Source: JASHVB01 sp035535035
GTDB taxonomy: Bacteria > Pseudomonadota > Alphaproteobacteria > Acetobacterales > Acetobacteraceae
Assembly: GCA_035535035.1 (NCBI GenBank)
Contig: DATLQW010000086.1
Location: forward strand, 1-12,760
Length of the DNA stretch: 12,760 nucleotides
Reading direction: 5' to 3'
Part shown: in pieces, positions 5,772 through 12,760 of the stretch
Layout of the letters: each line of letters begins with the position of its first letter
Numbering within the stretch: position 1 is the stretch's first letter
Translations under genes and position numbers: made by a program
The notes under the pieces: generated by a model
What the model saw: the letters and a program-made list of their open reading frames with translations, nothing else
The model's database searches: none
What the model was told of the DNA's origin: nothing

Positions 5772-6704
5772 ATGCGGGTGCGGGGAACCGGCGCGAAGAC
5801 ACTCTTACTGGGGTGGTTGCTCACATTCTGCAGCCCATTGGTTGCGCACGGTGCCTTCGCATCGGTCATTTCCCGAAGTAGATCAGGCTTCCACGTCGGT
5901 GCCTCCCGCCACGTCGCTATCTCCCGCCATGTCGCTATCTCCCGCCATGTCGCGCAGGTCACGCACCACGCGTCGATGGTTGTGCACCGAGCATCGGTGA
6001 TCATGCACCACGCCGCGATAGTCGCGCACCATCGCGTCGCTGTCGGGCATCATGCCGTGCGCATCGTCCTGCGCGGCAAGGTCGCCCCCAAATGGCGGCG
6101 CGCGCATGGCGGGGGCCTTTCCTGCGTGCCGTTCGCTCGCCGCGATTCGGGCATAGCCCTGGCCGGCAACGCCTGGCAGTGGTGGGGCCACGCGGCGGGG
6201 GTGTATGCCCGCGGCCACGTGCCGGCGATCGGCAGCGTGCTCGCCTTCCGCGCCAACCCGAGGATGCGCCTGGGGCACGTCGCGGTGGTCAGCCGGATCA
6301 TCAACGCCCGCGAGGTCGAGATCGACCATGCCAACTGGTGGGGGCCGGGCATGCACGGCGGCGTGGCCCACAACGTCCCGGTGGTGGACGTGTCCGAGGC
6401 CAACGACTGGACGGCGGTGCGGGTCGGGCTGGGGCGCAGCGGCGAGTTCGGCGCGGTTTACCCGACCTATGGCTTCATCTACGACCGGCCCGACAACGGC
6501 GTGATGGTGGCAGCCGCCAGCGCGCCGTCGCCGCAGCCGGCCCTCAATCCAGCACCGCGCGACCTGCGCCCGGTGGCCGAACGGCCGTGGCAGACCTTCG
6601 AGGAGGTTGCCCAGGCGCCCGCGCTGCCGCCGGAACACGCGGGTCACGGCGTCGATCTGCGCGTCTCCCACGCGCTGTCCGTGGGGGCGTTCGGCCGAAA
6701 GTAG
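5772..6704 (+). CDS. Secreted CHAP-domain amidohydrolase/peptidase with His-rich repeat region
   Basis: The 310-residue protein starts at ATG 5772, with GGGGGA about 8 nt upstream. Residues 1-30 are a signal peptide (LLLGWLLTFCSPLVAHGAFA). Residues 45-100 form a His-rich repeat: two H-V-A-I-S-R hexads, then about six heptads with a histidine at each boundary (HASMVVH, HAAIVAH and similar). Residues 110-240 are a CHAP domain with catalytic Cys118 in LSCVPFAR, His169 in RLGHVAVVSR and a likely third residue Asn188 in DHANW, followed by VVDVS and NDWTAVRV. CHAP enzymes usually cut peptidoglycan amide or peptide bonds, so this should act in the periplasm or cell wall. Residues 245-310 are a Pro/Ala-rich tail. 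It ends 23 bases from a convergent glycosyltransferase gene. The His-rich insert is not part of a standard CHAP protein and could bind metal. Confidence 0.88.
   Translation: MRVRGTGAKTLLLGWLLTFCSPLVAHGAFASVISRSRSGFHVGASRHVAISRHVAISRHVAQVTHHASMVVHRASVIMHHAAIVAHHRVAVGHHAVRIVLRGKVAPKWRRAHGGGLSCVPFARRDSGIALAGNAWQWWGHAAGVYARGHVPAIGSVLAFRANPRMRLGHVAVVSRIINAREVEIDHANWWGPGMHGGVAHNVPVVDVSEANDWTAVRVGLGRSGEFGAVYPTYGFIYDRPDNGVMVAAASAPSPQPALNPAPRDLRPVAERPWQTFEEVAQAPALPPEHAGHGVDLRVSHALSVGAFGRK
5890..5953 (+). repeat. 18-bp tandem repeat inside the CHAP gene
   Basis: Two near-identical 18-base units (cgccacgtcgctatctcc at 5907-5924 and cgccatgtcgctatctcc at 5925-5942) are followed by a partial copy from 5943 and preceded by a diverged copy from about 5890. 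Being a multiple of three, copies can be gained or lost without breaking the frame; each encodes the hexapeptide around H-V-A-I-S-R. Confidence 0.75.
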
Positions 6705-6727
6705 CAGTCGTCCCGCCGCCAGCGGTG

Positions 6728-7738
6728 TCAGCCGAGCATAAACCATACACGGAACAGCGCCGTCTCGAGGCGCGTCTGGCGCACAAAGCCCGGCAACCGG
6801 AGAACAGTCACGCGGCGCCACGGCCCGGCCCGCAACGCGTGTGCAATTCGCACCACTTCCTCCCGCGCCGAGGGAGTCAGCAGGTCCGCCTGTGCTTCCA
6901 GCGCGGCGACGTTCTGCCGGAGGACCGTCATGAAGGCCGAAGGACCGCGGCGCAGTGCGGCCAGCGCGCGGCGGGTCCGGCCGGCCGCGGCGCCGATCAG
7001 GTTGCGGTCGTGCTGGCGGTACAGCACCACGGGTTCCCGGTCGGCCAGAATATGCCCGCCGGCTCCAGCTACCAGCAGGTAGCACCACCAGTCGTGCATG
7101 CAGCCCGCCGGCGCCCGGCTGGCGCAAAGCAATGCCGCGGCCGGCCGATTCAGCATGATGGTGCAACCGGTGGCGATGTTCTGGGTCAACGCGGCGGGAA
7201 ACCCCGGCCGGCGACGGAACGGGAACGAAACCGCGAGGCGCCGAAGATCGGCATCCACCAGCAATTGCCGGGCGCAATACAGGGCAGGGGTCTCTCGCCG
7301 CGACGCGGCCAACCCGGCAACCCCCCGAGCCAGTTTTTCCGGCAGCCAGACATCGTCCTGGTCCGCGAACGCCATGATGGCGTGGCCGTCGGCGTGCGCC
7401 ACGCGGAGCAATGTGAGAAAGCTCGCGGCCGTGCCGACGCGCCGCTCTCCCGGTACCGTGACAAAGCGTCCGGCACCCAGCTCGGCCGCGAATTCGGCCG
7501 CCAGCCGCTGCGTGTCATCGGAGGACCCATCATCGCGCCAGTACAGTACCCAGTCGCGATGTGTTTGTGCCAGCAGACTGCGGAGCTGTGCCTCCAGAAA
7601 CGGTGCGCCGTTATGCGTGGACAGCAACACGGCGACGCGTTCCTCACCGGCGCGGAAGCCCGTCACGATACCCGGGCGACAGCTTGGCTCCCGCCGGTCC
7701 GGCCTGACCTTGGCGCCGGGAGAAAGTTGCTGCGACAC
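6728..7738 (-). CDS. GT2 glycosyltransferase, rhamnosyltransferase-like
   Basis: The 336-residue product is a family GT2 transferase. Counting from GTG 7738: AVLLSTHNGAPFLEAQLRSL (36-55), the sugar-nucleotide motif RDDGSSDDT (68-76), and the metal/acceptor region ADQDDVWLPEK (125-135). GCTIMLNR (191-198) precedes MHDWWCYLLV (214-223) and LYRQHDRNLIGA (239-250). That last pair is typical of rhamnosyltransferase-like GT2 enzymes of O-antigen and capsule clusters, though the donor sugar is inference. The GTG is chosen because AAGGAA lies 8 nt before it and similarity begins soon after; the frame is open further upstream to 7996, but that extension is low-complexity. No membrane segment is visible, so it should act on the cytoplasmic face of the inner membrane on a lipid-linked glycan. 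It ends close to the convergent CHAP gene and is divergent from the next GT2. Confidence 0.88.
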   Translation of the reverse strand: MSQQLSPGAKVRPDRREPSCRPGIVTGFRAGEERVAVLLSTHNGAPFLEAQLRSLLAQTHRDWVLYWRDDGSSDDTQRLAAEFAAELGAGRFVTVPGERRVGTAASFLTLLRVAHADGHAIMAFADQDDVWLPEKLARGVAGLAASRRETPALYCARQLLVDADLRRLAVSFPFRRRPGFPAALTQNIATGCTIMLNRPAAALLCASRAPAGCMHDWWCYLLVAGAGGHILADREPVVLYRQHDRNLIGAAAGRTRRALAALRRGPSAFMTVLRQNVAALEAQADLLTPSAREEVVRIAHALRAGPWRRVTVLRLPGFVRQTRLETALFRVWFMLG

Positions 7739-8028
7739 ATGCGAATTTCCTTGGCCGGAGCAGGGCCGCCTTGTCTGATGGCGCGGTGCGGCGGCGGTGT
7801 CAAAGGGCGGTCGCAGCCGCGGTCCCGATCTACGGTCGGGCTGCACCGTCAACAGCGGTGAAATTGAGACTGTCGCATTTTTATGGGCACTGGTAACTAC
7901 TGCCGGCGCCCCGTGCGGCACCGGCCTCGCCGCGGCGGCGGGTCCAATTGGGGGGCACGGACCGCCATCTGCGCCGCGTGATGGCTGCCTGGCCACGCTG
8001 CGGTGCCCGAAGGAGAACAGAGTGCGAC
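7739..8028. other. Divergent intergenic region between two glycosyltransferase genes
   Basis: This 290-bp gap should hold the promoters of both divergent genes. A less GC-rich stretch at about 7857-7905 (including ttgagac and gcatttttatggg) is the most promoter-like part, but no clear -35/-10 pair is seen. A small inverted repeat, GCCATC/GATGGC, lies at 7966-7987. No small gene is supported. Confidence 0.35.
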
Positions 8029-9039
8029 ATGGGTGAGACGGGTCTGCGGATCGTGACGGTCATCCCGCTTTACAACGGCGCCCGGTTCATCGCTCGGGCG
8101 CTTGACAGCGTGCTCGATCAGACCCTGCCTCCCAGCGAGATCATCGTCGTGGATGACGGATCGACCGACGACGGGCCGGTCATCGTGCAGCGTTTCGTGA
8201 ACAGCCATCCGATCCGTCTGCTCCGGAAGCCCAACGGTGGACAGTCTTCGGCACGCAATTTCGGTATCGCCAGTTCCAACGCGGACCACATCGCCCTGCT
8301 CGATCAGGACGATGCCTGGTACCCGAACCACCTGGAGGAGCTCGTCAGGCCGTTCCAGGAAGCCCGGGCACGCGAGTTGGGTTGGGTTTACAGCGATCTC
8401 GACGAGATCGACAGCGATGGCAACATGGTCGTGCGCTCGCTGCTTCGCATGATGCCGTCCGCGCACCCGAAGCGCGACGTGTTCACCTGCCTGACCATGG
8501 ACATGTTCGTGTTGCCGTCGGCCTCGCTGATCTCCCGCAAGGCATTCGAGGCGGTCGGCGGGTTCGATGAGAACCTGATGGGTTACGAGGACGACGATCT
8601 GTTCCTGCGGCTGTTCCGGGCAGGGTACGACAACATCTATCTCGATATTCCGCTGACGCAGTGGCGGATCCATACCGGCAGCTCGTCGTATTCCCGGCGC
8701 ATGTCCGAAAGCAGGGCCATCTATTTCCGGAAGCTGCTGGCGAGTTTTCCGGATGAGCCGCAGCGGCGGCGGTACTTCGCGCGCGATTGCCTTGCGCCGC
8801 GATTTTTCCCGAAACTGGCATCGGATTACCTCGTGGCCTTGCGCGACCGCGAGAATGACGGCGTGGCGGTGACCTTCCGCAACCTGAAATTCGTCTCACG
8901 CCTGCACAACCCGCGGGTCCGGATCGTGATGACCATGGTCCTGCCATTTCTGCGATTTCCGTTCGTTGCCCGTTGCCTGGTGCTTCCGTTTCTGCCGGTA
9001 CTGCGCCCGATTGTCCGGTGGGCGCTGCGTGTGCGCTAG
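8029..9039 (+). CDS. GT2 glycosyltransferase
   Basis: The 336-residue product begins at ATG 8029; AAGGAG lies about 13 nt upstream, rather far, but conserved sequence begins within seven residues, so upstream starts in the open frame (to 7948) are less likely. Motifs: IVTVIPLYNGARFIARALDS (8-27), IIVVDDGSTDDG (38-49), NGGQSSARNFG (69-79), the D-x-D region LLDQDDAWYP (90-99), GGFDENLMGYEDDDLFLRL (177-195) with the acidic pair expected to include the catalytic base, and QWRIHTGSSS (211-220). This is the common bacterial GT2 type of exopolysaccharide and O-antigen loci. The donor and acceptor sugars are not readable. Hydrophobic stretches near the C-terminus (about 303-325) could associate with the membrane. 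The DPM1-like gene follows after 94 bases on the same strand. Confidence 0.9.
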   Translation: MGETGLRIVTVIPLYNGARFIARALDSVLDQTLPPSEIIVVDDGSTDDGPVIVQRFVNSHPIRLLRKPNGGQSSARNFGIASSNADHIALLDQDDAWYPNHLEELVRPFQEARARELGWVYSDLDEIDSDGNMVVRSLLRMMPSAHPKRDVFTCLTMDMFVLPSASLISRKAFEAVGGFDENLMGYEDDDLFLRLFRAGYDNIYLDIPLTQWRIHTGSSSYSRRMSESRAIYFRKLLASFPDEPQRRRYFARDCLAPRFFPKLASDYLVALRDRENDGVAVTFRNLKFVSRLHNPRVRIVMTMVLPFLRFPFVARCLVLPFLPVLRPIVRWALRVR

Positions 9040-9062
9040 CCAGGCGTACCGCGGACGGCGTT

Positions 9063-9101
9063 CCAGGCAGGGCTTTGCCGTGCGCGGATATACCTGCCTG
9101 G
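9063..9101. repeat. 9-bp inverted repeat between two glycosyltransferase genes
   Basis: CCAGGCAGG (9063-9071) and CCTGCCTGG (9093-9101) are perfect inverted arms around a 21-nt loop, 32 bases before the next start codon. It could be an attenuating hairpin or an operator; no T-tract follows, so it is not a canonical terminator. Confidence 0.35.
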
Positions 9102-9133
9102 CACTTGCGCTATGTGAACGTTGAGGTCGAGCC

Positions 9134-9913
9134 ATGCTATTGGGCAAACGAGTGGCCATCGTGCTGCCGGCTTATAATGCCGCTCGCACGTTGCAGAAGA
9201 CCTATTCGGAGATTCCACACGACATCGTTGACGACGTGATCCTCACGGACGACGCCAGCACAGATGAAACAGTCGCGCTCGCGCGCGGTCTCGGGATTTA
9301 CACGTTGCGGCACGACAGGAACCGCGGATACGGCGGCAACCAGAAGACCTGCTACGCCGCGGCCCTGGAGCGCGGCGCCGACATCGTCGTGATGCTCCAT
9401 CCGGACTATCAATATGCGCCGCGCCTCGTGACGGCGATGACGTCGATGATTGTATCTGGTCACTACGATGTCGTTCTTGGTTCCCGCATCCTTGGGGGGG
9501 GAGCCCTTGCCGGCGGGATGCCGCTGTACAAGTATGTCTCGAACCGATTCCTTACCCTCGTCGAGAATCTGCTCATCGGCCAGAAACTGTCGGAGTTCCA
9601 TACCGGCTATCGCGCATGGAGCCGCTCCGTGCTCGAACGCCTTCCTTTGCTCAAATGCTCGGATGATTTCGTGTTCGATAATCAGATGCTGATCCAGGCC
9701 GTTCATTTTGGCTTTCGCATCGGCGAGATTTCCTGTCCTACGAGGTACTTCCCGGAGGCTTCTTCGATCACCTTCTCACGGAGCTTGAGATACGGTCTTG
9801 GAGTGTTGTGCACTGCTGTGGCCTTTCGCTTGCACCATATGGGAATCATCGAATCGCCATTGTTCGACGACAATGAAGGGCGCTTGTCCGTGCCGGCGGA
9901 GGCCCGCGCCTGA
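9134..9913 (+). CDS. DPM1-like GT2 glycosyltransferase without membrane domain
   Basis: The 259-residue product starts at ATG 9134 with GAGG about 7 nt upstream. Motifs: VAIVLPAYNAARTL (7-20), VILTDDASTDET (35-46), NRGYGGNQKTCY (63-74), VVMLHPDYQY (85-94) with the metal-binding acidic residue Asp91, VVLGSR (113-118), and SEFHTGYRAWSR (153-164). This set is typical of DPM1/polyprenyl-phosphate glucosyltransferase-type GT2 proteins. Unlike the protein at 999-2147 it has no transmembrane segments, so it probably works at the membrane surface. A run of eight G (9494-9501) lies in codons 121-123 and is a potential slippage site. Directly downstream on the same strand, after 255 bases, is a DUF2142 membrane protein. 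Confidence 0.88.
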   Translation: MLLGKRVAIVLPAYNAARTLQKTYSEIPHDIVDDVILTDDASTDETVALARGLGIYTLRHDRNRGYGGNQKTCYAAALERGADIVVMLHPDYQYAPRLVTAMTSMIVSGHYDVVLGSRILGGGALAGGMPLYKYVSNRFLTLVENLLIGQKLSEFHTGYRAWSRSVLERLPLLKCSDDFVFDNQMLIQAVHFGFRIGEISCPTRYFPEASSITFSRSLRYGLGVLCTAVAFRLHHMGIIESPLFDDNEGRLSVPAEARA

Positions 9914-10168
9914 CGGCCGTCGTGCTGCCTCACCGGAATCGCGTACAAGGGCACGGCTGCCGCCTGCTGCATGCCTTGGCTGGGGGGGGGGCGTCTCCGC
10001 GCCATAATGACAACTCGCCCGTTCCAGGCCAGCACGATGATTGCCAACACCACGGCCACGCTCCTCTGTGGTAAACGGGAACCGCGTGGGAAAGCCTGTT
10101 ACGAATTGCGGACAGCTACTCCTTGACGCTCGTCGCAGTCACACTCACGATCTGGATTGTATGAACCG
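9914..10168. other. Intergenic region with a G10 tract
   Basis: The gap contains ten consecutive G (9982-9991). A minus-strand frame from GTG 10053, with AGAGGAG about 7 nt upstream, begins V-L-A-I-I-V-L-A-W-N-G-R-V-V-I-M like one membrane helix, then crosses the homopolymer and runs antisense into the upstream glycosyltransferase gene. I do not call it as a gene because nothing after the first 20 residues looks like protein. Before the next gene, TTGACG (10123-10128) with CACGAT 17 bases later is a weak promoter candidate. Confidence 0.35.
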
Positions 10169-11548
10169 ATGACTCTGTTGATGCCACGTCTGAATGCTTT
10201 CCCAGGTTCCGCCATACTGGAACGGATCACCGCCGCCTTGCCGGTGTTATATCTGGCCTGGGCGTTGCCGCTCGTGCTGGCGGTCGCGGTGGTGACACCG
10301 CCTTGGCAGAACCCGGACGAGGCGACCCACATGCTGCGGATCTCACAGATCGCCCACGGCGGCTTGCTGGGATATCGCTTTGGCCATGATGCGGGGGGCG
10401 TTGCGGACCCGGCGATATTGCGATCGCTCCTGACGGTCTACAGCGTGTTTCAACATTATCACCACAAGGTGTCGCTCGGGATGTTGGGCAACGCCGGCTC
10501 CGTGCAATGGGGCGTCCCCACGCAAGTCGGATTCGCTGCTACCGCGCGATACCCGCCCATTCTGTATGCGCCGGCGGTGCTGGCCGTCGAAGCTGGTAAC
10601 TTGCTGCGCCTCAGTGTGGTCCACAGCCTGATTGCCGCGCGCATGGCGAATGCGTTGGCGGCTGCGCTGGTTGCAGCCCTCGCCCTGTCCCTCGCGCGAC
10701 GTACCAGGCTGGCGCTTGCCGCATTGCTCGTACTGCCGATGACCGTGGCGCTGTTCGCTTCAGCGGCGCAAGACGGATTGATGATCGCCCTCACGCTCGC
10801 CGTGGTAGCCTGCGTCGATCGGGTTCTCGCGGAGGAACGTGACCCCGCATTCTGGGAGGCCATGCTGATTGGAGTCGGCACGGTAATCGTTATCACCGCC
10901 AGGCCGACCAACTTGCCCATGGCAGCACTGCCGCTGGTGTGCGCGCGACAACTTCACCGCCGAGCGTGGCTCAGCGCCGCCGCGATCGCCGCCGTGGCGA
11001 TGATCTGGACCGCGTATATGCTCTCCTGTGTATCCGTTCCGCTGTTCCCGTCCGTCAACCCCGCGGCGCAACTGACGTATCTCTTGCATCGGCCGTGGGT
11101 CATCCTGCCGATCGCAACCAACACGTTGTTGCAGTTCCATTCGGGATATTTGGCGGCCTTCATAGGGGTACTAGGTTCCCTCGACACGCCGTTGCCGGCG
11201 TCATATTATAATTATGCATCGTTTGTACTGCTGCTCGCATTCGCCAGTGTCGCTGTAGGCCCCTCGCGCCGCACCTGGCTGTCCCTGCTGATATTTCTGG
11301 CTGCCGCCGGGGCAGTCTTCTTCGCCTCCTATCTCACATGGACGCTGCCCAAGGCTGACCACGTCGATGGCATTGAAGGGCGTTATTTCCTTCCCTTGGC
11401 AGCGGTCCTCGCATTGGCGATGCCCAATTGGCGGCGTCTTGGAGCGATGTTGTGGCCGGCGGCCCTGGTCGCACTTCTGGCTTTCGCGTTGATCACGCCG
11501 ATGGTGATCATCCACGCGTTGGTTCTGCGTTACTACTTGGTGCCGTAA
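10169..11548 (+). CDS. DUF2142 family polytopic inner-membrane protein
   Basis: The 459-residue product has about ten or more hydrophobic segments, spread from residue 22 to the C-terminus, so it is an integral inner-membrane protein. Family marks: TPPWQNPDEATHMLR (43-57) with the acidic pair D50/E51 in the first outside loop, HGGLLGYRFG (63-72), ARYPPILYAPAVL (126-138), SAAQDGL (198-204), GVLGSLDTPLP (333-343) and GIEGRYFLPL (401-410). The proline-aspartate-glutamate loop resembles GT-C glycosyltransferases that use polyprenyl-phosphate sugars, so a role downstream of the DPM1-like enzyme is a reasonable inference. The start is uncertain: TTG 10157, ATG 10169 and ATG 10181 are in frame and none has a strong ribosome binding site; I chose the first ATG. 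It faces a decayed relative on the opposite strand. Confidence 0.87.
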   Translation: MTLLMPRLNAFPGSAILERITAALPVLYLAWALPLVLAVAVVTPPWQNPDEATHMLRISQIAHGGLLGYRFGHDAGGVADPAILRSLLTVYSVFQHYHHKVSLGMLGNAGSVQWGVPTQVGFAATARYPPILYAPAVLAVEAGNLLRLSVVHSLIAARMANALAAALVAALALSLARRTRLALAALLVLPMTVALFASAAQDGLMIALTLAVVACVDRVLAEERDPAFWEAMLIGVGTVIVITARPTNLPMAALPLVCARQLHRRAWLSAAAIAAVAMIWTAYMLSCVSVPLFPSVNPAAQLTYLLHRPWVILPIATNTLLQFHSGYLAAFIGVLGSLDTPLPASYYNYASFVLLLAFASVAVGPSRRTWLSLLIFLAAAGAVFFASYLTWTLPKADHVDGIEGRYFLPLAAVLALAMPNWRRLGAMLWPAALVALLAFALITPMVIIHALVLRYYLVP

Positions 11549-11635
11549 TGAGCTAGTCGCGCCGGCGTTCGGCGACGGCTGGAGACCAGCAGTCCGCTGA
11601 TTGCCAAGGCTGTGATAAGCACAGGACAGCAAAGT

Positions 11636-11666
11636 CCGGTTGTTCACCCGGCGGGTGAACAACCGG
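11636..11666. repeat. Perfect 13-bp inverted repeat (hairpin)
   Basis: CCGGTTGTTCACC (11636-11648) and GGTGAACAACCGG (11654-11666) are perfect inverted arms around CGGCG, 88 bases after the intact DUF2142 stop and at the 3' end of the decayed convergent copy. A run of T is absent on both sides (minus side reads ACTTT), so it is not a standard intrinsic terminator, but its position between convergent genes suits a transcript-end or roadblock structure. Confidence 0.6.
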
Positions 11667-12645
11667 GCAATGACAATTGCCTCGATAATCGCGGCCACGA
11701 TGGCCACCCGCCAAAGCACGTAAATTTGGTGTGGCAGGATCACATTCATCATTCCAAGGATACCAATCATTCCGTCAGTGTGAATTTCAAATCGGCTGGT
11801 AACCTCCTGCAGCGCCATCAACAACACACGCATCGGATGAGCCAGCAGGACCCGCATCTGAGCGGCTACATCGCACGAAACGAATACCGTATGAGGATCG
11901 CCAGGAAAGAGCGGGCCAGGCAGATATGGCGGCCGAGAAAATGGCGTTGCGACGCACCGTTCGATCAGCAGAGACCAGAGGACCGTTGGTATCACGCACA
12001 GCAACATCGCTCCCGCTAGCCGCGCGAGTGTACCTCGGTCAGGAAACCGCCTGCGGCTCCACGGAAACGGCACGGCAATCAACGCCGCCGTAGGCAGGTA
12101 AGGCGGCTGGGACAGGATGACGCAAGATAACATACCCGTCGCCAGCCAGAAGCTTCTTGTGCGGACCATTTCCGCCTGATCATTCGCCGTTGTAGGCTCC
12201 GGCTGAACAAGGCAACCGAGAAGGGCATTGTCGCGATCACCAAGCCATCCAGGTTGAATGATCCCGCCATCGAAAGGCTGGTCGGGAGCGTGAGCATGCA
12301 AAACAGCAGGGCCCTGCCGCGCTTCGCCAAGCATAACGCAAGCACACCGAGCAATTGGTAACACGCAAGATTTGTCAGTCGGCCTGTCAGAATAGCGGCG
12401 AACGGGGACGCTCCCAGCGCCTTGGACAAACCGAGGCCGATGGCGGAAGGCACGTAGAGCAGCTGCGCGTATCTGGCGCTGTTCGGGATGGGGATGAACA
12501 TAGTCCGATCCCAGCCTTGCGCTCGCGCGCGCGGCACTTCCAAACGGCTGACCTTCGTGTCCTGTCAGCGGCGGCGAGAATCCGCGCATAAACGGCGGCG
12601 GCCCAAAAGCCGGCACAAAACTTGCCGTCGAATCGATGGTGGCAA
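11640..12645 (-). pseudogene. Decayed DUF2142 family membrane-protein gene
   Basis: DUF2142 similarity is spread over several frames. From the 5' end: RFDGKF and VYARILA (12635-12573), then PLTGHEGQ in a second frame (12571-12548), then LEVPRAR, SARYAQLLYVPSAIGLGL and SFNLDGLVIA in a third frame (12543 to about 12195), then RTRSFWLATGML, ILSQPPYLP and IGILGMMNVILP back in the second frame (about 12190 to 11690). Aligned by eye with the intact protein at 10169-11548, the pieces are collinear (RFGHDAGG, ARYPPILYAP, AQDGL, IGVLGSLDTPLP). At least three frame changes lie near 12572, 12547 and 12195. The last roughly 100 residues, including G-R-Y-F-L-P, are missing. The N-terminal membrane helix and P-D-E loop are lost where an inverted-repeat element begins. 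Sequencing error could explain single shifts but not the lost ends. Confidence 0.75.
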
Positions 12646-12650
12646 CGAGC

Positions 12651-12734
12651 GCTGGCTGGCAGACCCCTGTCAATGCCGCCAGCCGCCGCAGGCGGGGGCC
12701 GAAGGCCAGCATTGATAGGGGTCTGCCAGCCAGC
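12651..12734. mobile_element. 84-bp inverted-repeat element, MITE-like or IS end
   Basis: Two 26-base arms (12651-12676 and 12709-12734) are inverted copies, beginning GCTGGCTGGCAGACCCCT and ending AGGGGTCTGCCAGCCAGC. They match at 25 of 26 positions, and the remaining pair is G:T, so the RNA would form an unbroken 26-bp stem. The 32-nt loop carries a smaller CCGCC/GGCGG hairpin. It has no coding capacity. It sits where the decayed DUF2142 gene loses similarity to its intact relative. No clear target-site duplication is visible. It could instead be a REP/BIME unit or a structured RNA. Confidence 0.55.
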
Positions 12735-12760
12735 CACAATCGACCACCGCGGTCGGTGGC

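Noticed and set aside
5684..5881. Small protein with a signal-like start upstream of the CHAP gene
   Set aside because: No ribosome binding site precedes the GTG, and most of the frame overlaps the CHAP signal-peptide coding region in another frame.
5883..7277. 464-residue minus-strand frame across the CHAP gene and the end of the GT2 gene
   Set aside because: It is antisense to a clear CHAP domain and crosses a gene boundary; composition is low-complexity with no family resemblance.
6092..7861. 589-residue plus-strand frame across the CHAP gene and antisense to the GT2 gene
   Set aside because: It runs out of frame through the CHAP gene, then antisense through the glycosyltransferase, with no recognisable domain; a GC-driven open frame.
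9950..10053. Small minus-strand membrane peptide gene crossing the C10 tract
   Set aside because: It has a plausible ribosome binding site and one hydrophobic segment, but the following residues look random and the frame runs antisense deep into the glycosyltransferase gene.
11201..12739. A single 512-residue protein on the minus strand
   Set aside because: Only its middle part (about 11690-12190, plus a short piece near 12560) is DUF2142-like. The ends are antisense to the intact DUF2142 gene and the inverted-repeat element, so it is a frame artefact spanning a pseudogene.

Overview
The window is GC-rich DNA, in places above 75% G+C. Its gene content fits an alphaproteobacterium, most likely of the Acetobacteraceae. 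That assignment is inference, resting on the style of the CHAP protein, the two small hypothetical proteins at 3815-4746, the DUF2142 proteins and the intergenic palindromes. No rRNA, tRNA, CRISPR array or complete insertion sequence was recognised.

Layout. Positions 1-743 (minus strand) hold the possible start of a gene running off the edge and a short secreted repeat protein of the choice-of-anchor A type that ends without an anchor. Positions 999-2147 encode a DPM1-like GT2 glycosyltransferase fused to a GtrA membrane domain. Positions 2148-2441 hold a palindromic repeat and a likely decayed 3' end of a PIN-domain toxin gene. Positions 2442-3713 (minus) encode an amidase-signature hydrolase. 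Three 17-bp tandem repeats lie upstream of it, between the amidase and a divergently oriented, translationally coupled pair of unknown genes (3815-4348 and 4345-4746). A RidA-family protein follows (4953-5303). Then come about 470 non-coding bases with a REP-like hairpin, one DnaA-box match and a small inverted repeat. Positions 5772-6704 encode a secreted CHAP-domain protein with an unusual His-rich repeat region.

From 6728 to the right edge the window looks like a surface-polysaccharide region. It has a GT2 on the minus strand (6728-7738), a divergent GT2 (8029-9039), a DPM1-like GT2 (9134-9913), an intact DUF2142 polytopic membrane protein (10169-11548), and a second, convergent DUF2142 gene that is decayed: three reading-frame changes, no C-terminus, and an 84-bp inverted-repeat element at its 5' break. 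Base composition drops toward the right end; for example 11701-11760 is 50% G+C against 77% for 2761-2820. This suggests a region of different origin or relaxed selection.

Taken together, the 999-2147 protein and the GT2/DUF2142 group probably build or move lipid-linked sugars for a cell-envelope glycan. The amidase, RidA and the unknown pair look like unrelated neighbours. I saw no defence system or other clearly new multi-gene system. The most unusual points are the His-rich CHAP protein, the tandem repeats at 3724-3774, and the decayed DUF2142 copy with its inverted-repeat element.
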